A DNA stretch of 64,000 nt, taken from contig NZ_CP022390.1 of the NCBI RefSeq assembly GCF_003076515.1, positions 3,604,572 through 3,668,571 on the forward strand, in the 5' to 3' direction. Within the stretch, counting starts at the first letter, position 1. The number at the start of each line of letters is the position of its first letter. The translations under genes and the position numbers were made by a program. This document shows positions 8,756-16,813 of the stretch, piece after piece. Source of the stretch: Alcaligenes aquatilis (lineage in GTDB: Bacteria; Pseudomonadota; Gammaproteobacteria; Burkholderiales; Burkholderiaceae_B). Below the pieces are notes generated by a model. It was not told the DNA's origin and ran no database searches. It saw only the letters and a list, made by a program, of their open reading frames with translations.

Positions 8756-9646
8756 ATGAACAAGAACGTATTTCAGACAGCCCGCCGCTCTTTTATCGCG
8801 GCAAGTGCCGCCACCATTGTCTTTTCGGTGTTTGGAACTGCCGCCCAGGCCGCCCAGGACACTTTGACGATTGGTCTTATTCCTGCCGAAGACTCGCAGG
8901 CCATGATCGAATCGAGCAAGCAGGTGATTGAACAACTGGAGCGCGAGTCCGGCATGAAGGTCGAGCCTTTTGTGGCTACGGACTACAACGGCATTATCGA
9001 AGCCCTGCGTGCCAAGAAGCTGGACGTGGCCTATCTGGGGCCGTTTTCCTACGTGCTGGCCAACTCGGTGGCGGATGTAGAAGCCTTCGCAGTCGCTGTT
9101 ACCAAGAAAACAGGTAAAAGCGCCTACAAGAGCTTGATTGTGGTGCGTGCCGATAGCGGGATTGACACGGTGGATCAGTTGAAAGATCGCACCTTCGCCT
9201 TTGTAGACCCTAGCTCGACGTCCGGCCATCTGTTCCCTAAAGCCGGTCTGGAAAACGATGGTTACAAGCCTGAAGAGCTGTTCTCCCGTGTGGTGTTCTC
9301 CGGTTCGCACGATGCCAGCTTGCTGGCGGTAGCCAACAAGAAAGTGGATGCTGCTGCTGTGGCCGACCGCATTTACGCCAGCGCGATTTCCAAAGGCCAA
9401 TTGGCTCAGGATGATTTGAAAGTGGTGTGGTCTTCCAACGATATTCCCGAGTCGCCCATGGTCTGGCGCAAGGATCTGGACCCCAGTGTGAAAGAGAAAG
9501 TGGCCAAGGCCTTGGCCAACATCAAAGATGTACCTTGGGGTGATCAGGGCATGTTGAATGGTTTTCAGGCGACTGACGATGCTGCTTACAACGTAGTGCG
9601 TGATACCGCCAAGGTGCTGAACCTGGATCTGCGGAGCATGAAATGA
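8756..9646 (+). CDS. phnD: Phosphonate ABC transporter, periplasmic binding protein PhnD
   Basis: Substrate-binding protein of 296 residues with a signal peptide ending near AQA-AQD. It captures a phosphonate in the periplasm. Family features: IGLIPAEDSQAM at the mature N-terminus, YNGIIEALRAKKLDVAYLGPFSYV around residues 85-105, and FVDPSSTSGHLFP, which lines the phosphonate pocket. AGGA eight bases upstream supports the ATG at 8756, not the upstream in-frame ATG at 8717. Its stop overlaps phnC (ATGA). With PhnX nearby, the ligand is probably a two-carbon phosphonate such as 2-aminoethyl- or 2-hydroxyethylphosphonate. Confidence 0.92.
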   Translation: MNKNVFQTARRSFIAASAATIVFSVFGTAAQAAQDTLTIGLIPAEDSQAMIESSKQVIEQLERESGMKVEPFVATDYNGIIEALRAKKLDVAYLGPFSYVLANSVADVEAFAVAVTKKTGKSAYKSLIVVRADSGIDTVDQLKDRTFAFVDPSSTSGHLFPKAGLENDGYKPEELFSRVVFSGSHDASLLAVANKKVDAAAVADRIYASAISKGQLAQDDLKVVWSSNDIPESPMVWRKDLDPSVKEKVAKALANIKDVPWGDQGMLNGFQATDDAAYNVVRDTAKVLNLDLRSMK

Positions 9647-10464
9647 TCCGTTTGCGTGGCCTGAACAAAAGCTATGGCTCCAATGATGTCCTGTGCGGTG
9701 TGGACATGGATGCACAAGCCGGTGAGTTTCTGGTTGTGCTGGGTCAGTCCGGAGCGGGCAAGTCCACCTTGCTGCGCTGCATGAATCGGTTGGCGCAGGC
9801 CGATACAGGAGAGATGTCGGTGGCTGGTATTGATGCCATGTCGGCTCAGGATACTCGGGCCTTGCGTCGCCAGGTTGCCATGATTTTCCAGCATCACGAT
9901 GTGGTGCCTCGTTTGTCAGTGCTGCGCAATGTATTGACCGGGCGTTTGGGGGCGGTTCCCGTGTGGAGCTCGATCCTGCAACTGTTCAGCCGTGCTGATA
10001 TTGCCTTGGCCAAAGACTGTCTGGAGCGGGTGGGGCTGGCGCATAAAGCCCAGGCCCGCACGGATTCCTTGTCGGGTGGCCAGCGTCAGCGTGTGGGCAT
10101 TGCCCGTGCCCTGGCGCAGCGTCCCCGCATCATTCTGGCTGATGAACCGGTTGCCAGCCTGGACCCTAAAACAGCCCGTCTGGTGATGCGTTATTTGCAC
10201 GACGCCAGTCGGGAACTGGGTATTACCGTGGTGTGCAACCTGCATCAGGTCGATTACGCCCGTGAGTTTGCCGACCGTATTGTGGGCCTGGCCCATGGTC
10301 GGGTGGTTTATAACGGCGCTCCTGATCTGATGACGGAAGATGATCTGACCCGTATCTATCCTGGCCCGGAGCCAGGGCAGGGCGGTGCGCACTCCCAAGA
10401 GGTCAATGAGGCCGCGGCCTCTTTCCTGAACGAACCACTGACCATTGCGACCAAGGGAGCCTGA
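9643..10464 (+). CDS. phnC: Phosphonate ABC transporter, ATP-binding protein PhnC
   Basis: ATPase of 273 residues that powers the importer. Walker A is GQSGAGKST (about residues 34-42), the signature is LSGGQRQRVGIARAL and Walker B is IILADEPVASLD, all intact; a switch histidine follows in CNLHQVD. The sequence IFQHHDVVPRLSVLRNVL is characteristic of PhnC rather than other ABC ATPases. It overlaps phnD by four bases (ATGA) and is followed by phnE after two bases, indicating translational coupling. Confidence 0.93.
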   Translation: MIRLRGLNKSYGSNDVLCGVDMDAQAGEFLVVLGQSGAGKSTLLRCMNRLAQADTGEMSVAGIDAMSAQDTRALRRQVAMIFQHHDVVPRLSVLRNVLTGRLGAVPVWSSILQLFSRADIALAKDCLERVGLAHKAQARTDSLSGGQRQRVGIARALAQRPRIILADEPVASLDPKTARLVMRYLHDASRELGITVVCNLHQVDYAREFADRIVGLAHGRVVYNGAPDLMTEDDLTRIYPGPEPGQGGAHSQEVNEAAASFLNEPLTIATKGA

Positions 10465-10466
10465 TC

Positions 10467-11282
10467 ATGGAACATAAGTATTCCTGGGTCATGTCCACGC
10501 CTACGAGTGTTAAAAGCTGGGTCACTACGGCTGTGTTGGTCGCGGCGATTGTCGTGGGGCTGCAATGGAGTGCGCAAGGCGCACAGTTAAGCGCCGCCGA
10601 GTTTGCGGCTGGCCTGCCGCAGATTGCTGACTTTTTAAGCCGCACCTTCCCGCCTGACTGGAGTATTTTGGGCAGTCTGGTCCCGCCTGCTATCGAGACG
10701 ATTCAGATCGCAATTTGGGGCACGGTACTAGGTGTGCTGGGAGCCGTTCCGGTGTCGTTTCTGGCGGCCCGTAACTTGAATGTCAACCGTTATCTGTACA
10801 GTTTTACCCGTCAAAGCTTGAACGTGATACGCAGTATCAACGAACTTATCCTGGCTTTGGTGTTTGTGGCCGCGGTGGGGCTTGGTCCTTTCCCGGGTGT
10901 GCTGGCTCTGGCTGTCCACGGTGTGGGGATGCTGGGCAAGTTTTTTGCGGAAAGCATAGAAGAGATTGACCAAGGTCCGCTGGATGCCTTGCGCGCTACT
11001 GGTGCCCGTCCCTTGCAAGTGATTGTGTTCGGGGTGTTGCCTCAGGTGATTACGGCCTGGATTGCGGTGATTCTGTATCGTTTTGAGGTCAATCTGCGTT
11101 CGGCCACCGTGCTGGGCATGGTGGGGGCCGGTGGTTTGGGCTTTGAGCTGGTCAGCAGCCTGAAACTGTTCAAGTATCAGGAAACCGCAACCTGCATCGT
11201 GGTCATTACGGTGATGGTAGTAGTGGCTGACCTGATTTCCAATCGCCTGCGCGAGGCTATTCGCAACAACGGCCGCGATTGA
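10467..11282 (+). CDS. phnE: Phosphonate ABC transporter, permease PhnE
   Basis: Inner-membrane permease of 271 residues with about six hydrophobic segments. The coupling loop that contacts PhnC is visible as DALRATGARPLQVIVFGVLPQ-like EAA motif near residue 175. A single PhnE is present, so it presumably acts as a homodimer; some phosphonate loci have two permease genes. Third gene of the phnDCE set, 24 bases before the alcohol dehydrogenase. Confidence 0.92.
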   Translation: MEHKYSWVMSTPTSVKSWVTTAVLVAAIVVGLQWSAQGAQLSAAEFAAGLPQIADFLSRTFPPDWSILGSLVPPAIETIQIAIWGTVLGVLGAVPVSFLAARNLNVNRYLYSFTRQSLNVIRSINELILALVFVAAVGLGPFPGVLALAVHGVGMLGKFFAESIEEIDQGPLDALRATGARPLQVIVFGVLPQVITAWIAVILYRFEVNLRSATVLGMVGAGGLGFELVSSLKLFKYQETATCIVVITVMVVVADLISNRLREAIRNNGRD

Positions 11283-11306
11283 TCGCCGTTTTTATTCGAG
11301 ATTCTT

Positions 11307-12419
11307 ATGTGGCATTTTTTCAATCCCGTTCAGATTGATGCTGGCAATGGTGCGTTCGAGCGTTTGCCTGAACGCTTGGGCGGCCGCCGGGCCATTCTGA
11401 TTGCCTTTCCGCAGGCTCGGGAGCTGGGGCAGTGCGAGCGCCTGCAAGCCTTGTTGGGTGAGCAACTGGTTGCGATTGAAACCGATATTCAACCGAATCC
11501 GGATGTGTCCTGGTTGGCGCCGTTGTACGAGCGTCTGTGGCGTGACTACCCTGAGGCCGAGTGCATTATCGCCTTGGGAGGCGGCAGTGTGATTGATTGC
11601 GCCAAAGCCATGTTGACCAGCACCCCTTCGGGGACGTTTGCCGAACTGCTCTACTGCTTGTCGGGCAATACCAGCCTGAGCCAGCCTCCAGGGCGGGTGC
11701 GCAGCCTGATTGCCGTGCCCACCACGGCAGGAACCGGGAGCGAAGTGACCCCCTGGGCAACCATTTGGGATAAGGGGCAGGGGCGCAAGTACTCCCTGCA
11801 TCTGCCCTGGACCTGGCCTCAGGCCGCGATTATTGATCCGGCCTTGATGTGCAGCCTGCCCGCTGGCGCTACTTTGGCCAGTGGTCTGGATGCCTTGTCG
11901 CATGCGCTGGAGTCCTTATGGAACGTGAATCGCAATCCCGTGTCGGCCAGCCTGGCGGTATCGGCAGCACGACAAGTGATCAGCAGTTTGCCTTTGTTGA
12001 TGCAGGATCTGTCCAACCTGGAGCTGCGTGCTCAACTGGCTGTGGCAGCAGCGATGGCGGGCCTGGCTTTTTCCAATACCAAGACAGCTCTGGCGCACTC
12101 CCTGTCCTATGACCTGACTCTGGAGCAAGGCTTGCCACACGGCATTGCATGCTCCTTTAGCTTGCCGCACGTCATGCAGATGGCCTTGGGCCAGGATGAA
12201 CAGCTGGATCAGTTTTTATTGTCGATTTTTGACGCTCGCAACGGACCACAAGCCGTCTCGGCCTTAAGTGGTTTTTTGCAAAGTCTGGGGGTCAGCATTG
12301 ATCCGGCCAGCTACGGGGTATCGCCCGAACAGTGGCAACAGCGCATTGCCCAGGCACTGCAAGGACCACGCGGACGTAATTTTATTGGTGCACATGCTCT
12401 GGATGCGGTGCAGGTATAA
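11307..12419 (+). CDS. Iron-containing alcohol dehydrogenase in the phosphonate operon
   Basis: Group III (iron-dependent) alcohol dehydrogenase of 370 residues. The NAD(P)-binding motif IALGGGSVIDCAK is near residue 90 and the metal-site segments GLDALSHALES (Asp, His) and HSLSYDL...LPHG (two His) are intact. Relatives next to phnX are annotated as phosphonoacetaldehyde reductase, interconverting phosphonoacetaldehyde and 2-hydroxyethylphosphonate. Located between phnE and phnX with no phnW in the window, it may act in the oxidative direction, making phosphonoacetaldehyde from imported hydroxyethylphosphonate. Direction of reaction is inference; a detoxifying reductase role is the alternative. 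Confidence 0.8.
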   Translation: MWHFFNPVQIDAGNGAFERLPERLGGRRAILIAFPQARELGQCERLQALLGEQLVAIETDIQPNPDVSWLAPLYERLWRDYPEAECIIALGGGSVIDCAKAMLTSTPSGTFAELLYCLSGNTSLSQPPGRVRSLIAVPTTAGTGSEVTPWATIWDKGQGRKYSLHLPWTWPQAAIIDPALMCSLPAGATLASGLDALSHALESLWNVNRNPVSASLAVSAARQVISSLPLLMQDLSNLELRAQLAVAAAMAGLAFSNTKTALAHSLSYDLTLEQGLPHGIACSFSLPHVMQMALGQDEQLDQFLLSIFDARNGPQAVSALSGFLQSLGVSIDPASYGVSPEQWQQRIAQALQGPRGRNFIGAHALDAVQV

Positions 12420-12465
12420 ATCGGTTTTTAAGCCGGCTTGTTTTTAGGACTGAAGGTTGCAAACA

Positions 12466-13308
12466 ATGACTCAGAATTTCAATGCGCTCAATACGCTGAT
12501 GTCGGACAAGGTCGAAGCTGTCATTTTTGACTGGGCAGGCACGCTGGTCGATTTCAGCTCCTTGGCACCGACGCAGATTTTTGTGGATGCCTTTGCCACA
12601 TTTGGCATTCAAATCAGCCTGGAGCAGGCCCGTGGTCCGATGGGTTTGTCCAAGCGTGATCACATCCGTACCTTGCTGGCCACCGAGTCGATTCAGAATC
12701 AGTGGTTGGCTCAGTTCGATCGTGCGTCTACCGATGCCGACATTGACGCTATCTATGAGCGTTTTATGCCTATGCAGATCGAGAAGGTAGCGGAATACTC
12801 GGCCCCGATTGAAGGTGCGGCTGCTGTGCTGGAAGAGTTACGTGCCAAGGGTATCAAAATTGGCTCTTGCTCCGGCTATCCGCGTCAGGTGCTGGATGTC
12901 TTGTTGCCCGCCGCTGCCAGCCAAGGCATTGCGCCGGACTGCATTATTGCCGGTGATGAGTTGCCTGCTGGTGGCCGACCTGGCCCCTTCATGGCACTGG
13001 CCAATGTGCTGGCTTTGGGTGTGGGCGATGTGCGTCGCTGCATCAAAGTGGACGATACCGTACCGGGTATTGAAGAAGGCCGCCGCGCCGGTATGTGGAC
13101 GGTAGGGTTGAGCCTGTCGGGCAATGAAGTGGGGCTGTCCCTGGAGGAACTGGCCCAAACGGATCCGGCAGAGGTACAAGCGCGGGTGGAGCGTGCCAGC
13201 GAACGTTTGCGTCAGTCGGGTGCTCATTACGTGATTGAAACCGTGGCCGATTTCCCGGCTGTGGTGCAGGCGATCCAGGCACGTCTGGCACAAGGCGAGA
13301 CACCTTGA
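12466..13308 (+). CDS. phnX: Phosphonoacetaldehyde hydrolase PhnX (phosphonatase)
   Basis: HAD-superfamily enzyme of 280 residues that cleaves the C-P bond of phosphonoacetaldehyde to acetaldehyde and phosphate. The nucleophile motif is FDWAGTLVD (Asp22 with the phosphonatase-specific Trp-Ala), and the cap-domain Schiff-base lysine is Lys63 in GPMGLSKRDH. Other HAD motifs are SCSGYPRQ and KVDDTVPGIEEG. The ATG at 12466 follows GAAGG by nine bases; the TTG at 12457 is less likely. It ends the operon, just before a strong terminator. Confidence 0.95.
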   Translation: MTQNFNALNTLMSDKVEAVIFDWAGTLVDFSSLAPTQIFVDAFATFGIQISLEQARGPMGLSKRDHIRTLLATESIQNQWLAQFDRASTDADIDAIYERFMPMQIEKVAEYSAPIEGAAAVLEELRAKGIKIGSCSGYPRQVLDVLLPAAASQGIAPDCIIAGDELPAGGRPGPFMALANVLALGVGDVRRCIKVDDTVPGIEEGRRAGMWTVGLSLSGNEVGLSLEELAQTDPAEVQARVERASERLRQSGAHYVIETVADFPAVVQAIQARLAQGETP

Positions 13309-13340
13309 TTCTGTGGGGGCATTGAATCAGGCCTGGTAAG

Positions 13341-13372
13341 AAGGGCGGGGCGACAAGCCCCGCCCTTTTTTT
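13341..13372 (+). terminator. Intrinsic terminator of the phosphonate operon
   Basis: AAGGGCGGGGC (13341-13351), loop GACAA, GCCCCGCCCTT (13357-13367), then a run of seven Ts. A textbook rho-independent terminator 32 bases after the phnX stop. Its reverse reading can also stop leftward transcription only weakly. Confidence 0.93.
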
Positions 13373-13388
13373 GCTGCCTGCTTGTTTT

Positions 13389-14282
13389 TCAGGCAACGGT
13401 ACTGGCGACGGGCAGGGCGCTTTGATGATGAGCGATTGCATCAAAAAAGGCAGCGACCAAACGAGATTCCCGACGCTCATGCAAACAGCAGACGTGGATC
13501 TGCGTCCAGACCGGCTCGTTTTGAATACGCACCACACGCAAGCGCGGATCTGGCACGTATTCGGATTCGGAGACCGTGCCCACTCCCAGGCCGCGAATAA
13601 CCGATTCGCGCAGGGCTTCGCGGCTGCCGATTTCCATGGCCACATCTACCTTGATCTTGCGTTCGTGTAAGGCGTCTTCCAGTGCCTTGCGCGTTGTTGA
13701 ACCTTCTTCGCGCATCAGCAAGGGCTCACCGGCCAGCTCCTCCAGTGCAATGCTATTGCGTCGGGCGAAAGGGTGGTCTTGGCGCACAAAGGCGATGACC
13801 GGGTAGCGAGCGTAAGGTTGCATGTAATAGCGGCGCTGTGGCTGGCAACTGGCAACCACGCCAACATCGCAGATGTATTGATCCAGATCGTCCAGTACCA
13901 ATTCCGAGTTGCCCAGTTTGACGGACTGCTTGATGCGCGGATATACCGCATGAAAGGATGCGATCAGCTCGGTGACGTGATAGGGGCTGACGGCACCCAG
14001 CTTCAAGGTGCCGTAATGCAGTTTGCCACTGCCATCGAGCATCTGGCGCATGTCGGATTCCAACGAGATCATGCGCCTGGCCATGGGCAGCATTTCCAGC
14101 CCCAGGGTAGAGAGCTCGACGCGTCGGCCGCGGCGGTGAAACAGCTCGGCCCCATAGTCGCGTTCAATGATTTGAATTTGTGAACTAAGCGTGGTGTGGC
14201 TCATGTTCAAGGCCCGCGCGGCGGCTGAAAAGCCGCCGTGCTGGGCCACCATGACGAAGGCCCGTAATTGGTTGAGCGTCAT
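13389..14282 (-). CDS. LysR-type regulator flanking the phosphonate genes (copy 2)
   Basis: Regulator of 297 residues, paralogous to the one at 7758-8642: shared segments include LGVGTVSE, the RRGR(R/G)VEL-type stretch after the DNA-binding helix, GSREALRE and HERRESRL near the C-terminus. The helix-turn-helix is at residues 4-62 (GGFSAAARALNMSHTTLSSQ). It converges on phnX and shares the terminator region. The gene upstream on the same strand is phospholipase C, 59 bases away. Whether it answers to phosphonates, phosphate or choline compounds is unknown. Confidence 0.87.
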   Translation of the reverse strand: MTLNQLRAFVMVAQHGGFSAAARALNMSHTTLSSQIQIIERDYGAELFHRRGRRVELSTLGLEMLPMARRMISLESDMRQMLDGSGKLHYGTLKLGAVSPYHVTELIASFHAVYPRIKQSVKLGNSELVLDDLDQYICDVGVVASCQPQRRYYMQPYARYPVIAFVRQDHPFARRNSIALEELAGEPLLMREEGSTTRKALEDALHERKIKVDVAMEIGSREALRESVIRGLGVGTVSESEYVPDPRLRVVRIQNEPVWTQIHVCCLHERRESRLVAAFFDAIAHHQSALPVASTVA

Positions 14283-14341
14283 CGTACTTCTCTAACAGTG
14301 CTTTCCGGAACGGACCTTGACATTGTGCCTGGGCAGTATGA

Positions 14342-16489
14342 CTAGCGTGCGACACCCATGGCCGGATCGCTGATGCCATCCCGGCCAGTTTCCAGGCGAC
14401 CGGCAAAGCGGCGCTCGAAGGACTCACCCATGGTGGCGGTGAAGTCGTACCAGTTGCCCGAGACTTCCAGCGACCAGCGCGCATCGATTTGCATGCCCGG
14501 ATCAACGGTGTAGACCCAGGGGCCATCCTCGCGATAGGCGTTGGCGCTCACCGTGACGGTCGCGGCCTGATCCCCCATATTCATGATGGTCAAGGACACG
14601 GCATTGGCCTGGGGCTCGTAGCACACACGCACTTCTGGTTTGGGGCCTTGGCGCAGCGCGTGGATGTTGCCCTTGAAGTGGCGATGGTAGCCGTTTGGCC
14701 CCAACACCCACAGGCTGTAGTTGCCCTTGTGATCCGCATGGACGGTCCAGGCGTCCGAGATGATCTTGTTGGCCTCCACCGTAAAGCGTCGTGGATAGTC
14801 CGAGAGTTGCAGCTCGTCGTACACATGGAACACGGTGCCTTGCGTGCCGGTATTGCTGAACGTTAACCAGACCTGCTCTTTGTCCAGGTCCACATTGGCG
14901 CTGGTGTGCAATTGGTAGGGCAGGGCGCGTGAAGGGCGCAGCATTAAGTCCTGGCTGGGCATGGGCTCTGTGCCCACAGGGGGCATGGGCACCTTGCCTG
15001 CACCGGCTTGCTGGCTCAAGGTTGCGTCTGCCTGTTCGCGCGTCGGTGCTGGACTCAAGGCGGGTTTGGAGGCATTGGGCGATTTGAAATCAAAGCAGGA
15101 ACGCATATCGCCGAATACGGCGCGGCGCCAGGGGCTGATATTGGGTTCTTGCACACCAAAGCGTTGCTCCAGAAAGCGCAGTACCGAGGTGTGGTCAAAC
15201 TGTTGGGAGTTGACCCAGCCACCCACGCTCCACGGGGAAATAATCAGGGTGGGCAGACGTGGGCCGGCCCCGAAAGGGCGGCCATCGGGTGCTACCTTGC
15301 GTGAGTCCCCGTCAGGGGCAGGCATGGTGTAGTACTCATTGGAGACATCTACCGTGGACTTGCCTTCCAATGAGCCATCTCGATTGCGCCACGGAGGGGC
15401 AGGAGGGGGCATGTGGTCAAAGAAGCAGTCGTTCTCGTCGTAGTTCACGATCAGGACGGTCTTGCTCCAGATCTCGGGCTTTTCGGTCAGAATGTTCAGC
15501 AGTCGCTCCAGATACCAGGCGCCCTGGCCGGGCACACCCATGCTGGGGTGTTCACTGTAGGGGCCGGGGGCCACAATCCAACTGACCTGTGGCAATTGGC
15601 CCATGTTGATGTCATCGGCAATGGCTTGCAAAAACCCGCCGTCAGGCATGGTGTTGCCAAAACCCTTGTACAAGGGGGAGAGAGCTTCCATTTGAGGGGA
15701 GTATTCGGCATCAGGAGAGCCTAGTGCGGCCAGGTCCTCATTCACCTTGCGGTAGGACGCAAAGGCCACGAGCTGGTTGTTATTGCTGTTGTTGCCGGGG
15801 CGGTTGTACACCTTCCAGCGCACACCGGCCTCTTGCAGCCGCTCTGGGTACGTCGTCCAATCCAGACCATCGTCGGACGGGCCCAGGCGACCCCAGTTGG
15901 AGTTGGTCACGCAGGCGCGATCAATCAGATTGGCCCCGTTACTGCCACTCCACAAGAACATGCGGTTGGTGAAGGTGCCGGTATTGATAGAGGTGTGGTA
16001 GGCGTCGCAAATAGTAAAGGCATTAGCCAGTGACCAATGAAAGGGCAAGTCGGACTCTTTCAGGTAGCCCATAGCGACGTTGGTGTACTTGGCTTTGGGC
16101 CAGTTTGCCATGCGACCGCCATCCCAGGCCTCCTGCTGGTCGTTCCAGTCGTGTGCGCCGCCAACACGCAAGGCATTGCCTTTGGTCGCATCCAGGTAAT
16201 AGGGCTGCACCATGCCATTGGTGCCTTGCTGACGCCAGACCGATTCGCCCGATGCCATCGGGATGGTGATACGGTCGCTGAAACCGCGCACGCCTGGCAT
16301 GGTGCCGTAGTAGTGATCAAAAGAGCGGTTTTCCTGCATCAGGATAATGACGTGCTCGACGTCATTAATCGTTCCCGTGGCGTTATTGGCGGGGATAGCC
16401 AGCGCCTTTTGAATAGCAGGCGGAAAGGGGCCCAAAGCGGCCGCACTGGCAGCCAGTCGCAGAAAATTACGGCGATTGATGTGAGTCAT
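14342..16489 (-). CDS. Tat-exported phospholipase C, phosphocholine-specific type
   Basis: Protein of 715 residues, close to the usual 700-730. It hydrolyses phosphatidylcholine or sphingomyelin, releasing phosphocholine outside the cytoplasm. A twin-arginine signal begins NRRNFLRLAASAAALG. The acid-phosphatase/PLC catalytic domain starts at EHVIILMQENRSFDHYYGT and includes NYDENDCFFDHMPPP and the His motif QFDHTSVLRFLEQRFG; two C-terminal beta domains (DUF756 type) follow from about residue 500. I moved the start to the ATG at 16489 because the upstream extension is not signal-like. Third gene of a surface operon behind two lipoproteins. Confidence 0.9.
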   Translation of the reverse strand: MTHINRRNFLRLAASAAALGPFPPAIQKALAIPANNATGTINDVEHVIILMQENRSFDHYYGTMPGVRGFSDRITIPMASGESVWRQQGTNGMVQPYYLDATKGNALRVGGAHDWNDQQEAWDGGRMANWPKAKYTNVAMGYLKESDLPFHWSLANAFTICDAYHTSINTGTFTNRMFLWSGSNGANLIDRACVTNSNWGRLGPSDDGLDWTTYPERLQEAGVRWKVYNRPGNNSNNNQLVAFASYRKVNEDLAALGSPDAEYSPQMEALSPLYKGFGNTMPDGGFLQAIADDINMGQLPQVSWIVAPGPYSEHPSMGVPGQGAWYLERLLNILTEKPEIWSKTVLIVNYDENDCFFDHMPPPAPPWRNRDGSLEGKSTVDVSNEYYTMPAPDGDSRKVAPDGRPFGAGPRLPTLIISPWSVGGWVNSQQFDHTSVLRFLEQRFGVQEPNISPWRRAVFGDMRSCFDFKSPNASKPALSPAPTREQADATLSQQAGAGKVPMPPVGTEPMPSQDLMLRPSRALPYQLHTSANVDLDKEQVWLTFSNTGTQGTVFHVYDELQLSDYPRRFTVEANKIISDAWTVHADHKGNYSLWVLGPNGYHRHFKGNIHALRQGPKPEVRVCYEPQANAVSLTIMNMGDQAATVTVSANAYREDGPWVYTVDPGMQIDARWSLEVSGNWYDFTATMGESFERRFAGRLETGRDGISDPAMGVAR

Positions 16490-16562
16490 GGGGAAAGCCT
16501 TGTCGATAAGTGGTTGGAGTGGAGCCAGGCAAGGACATCTGTCGTGCCGGGCTGCCATGCGC

Positions 16563-16802
16563 TTAAGGTGCGCAGTCCAATTGCGAGTTCGGGGTGGGTG
16601 GCGTGCCAAGGTCCGTGCCTTGCTCCCCTTGAGAGCCCGTGGCCGGGGGCGTCACAATAGGCACCTGCTCGCTGCTCGAGCCTCCTGTGCCGGGCGGGGG
16701 TTCGGCAGCGCTGGAGCCTCCGTCACTGCAGGCGCTCAATAGCAAAGCAGTCATGCCGATGGCCAGGGCACTGCGTACAGCGCGTAAATCAAGAACGTTC
16801 AT
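16563..16802 (-). CDS. Small proline/serine-rich lipoprotein
   Basis: 79-residue protein with a lipoprotein signal peptide; the lipobox is LLSAC with Cys25 as the acylated residue. The mature 55 residues are low-complexity, rich in Gly, Ser, Pro and Thr, ending in CAP, with no recognised domain. It lies 11 bases after the large lipoprotein gene and 73 before phospholipase C, so it is very likely cotranscribed. A role as a membrane tether or spacer is only a guess. Confidence 0.7.
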   Translation of the reverse strand: MNVLDLRAVRSALAIGMTALLLSACSDGGSSAAEPPPGTGGSSSEQVPIVTPPATGSQGEQGTDLGTPPTPNSQLDCAP

Positions 16803-16813
16803 GGTGGCCTCGC

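Noticed and set aside
8654..9715. 353-codon antisense frame across phnD
   Set aside because: A reverse-strand shadow of phnD with His/Gly-rich, non-protein-like composition.
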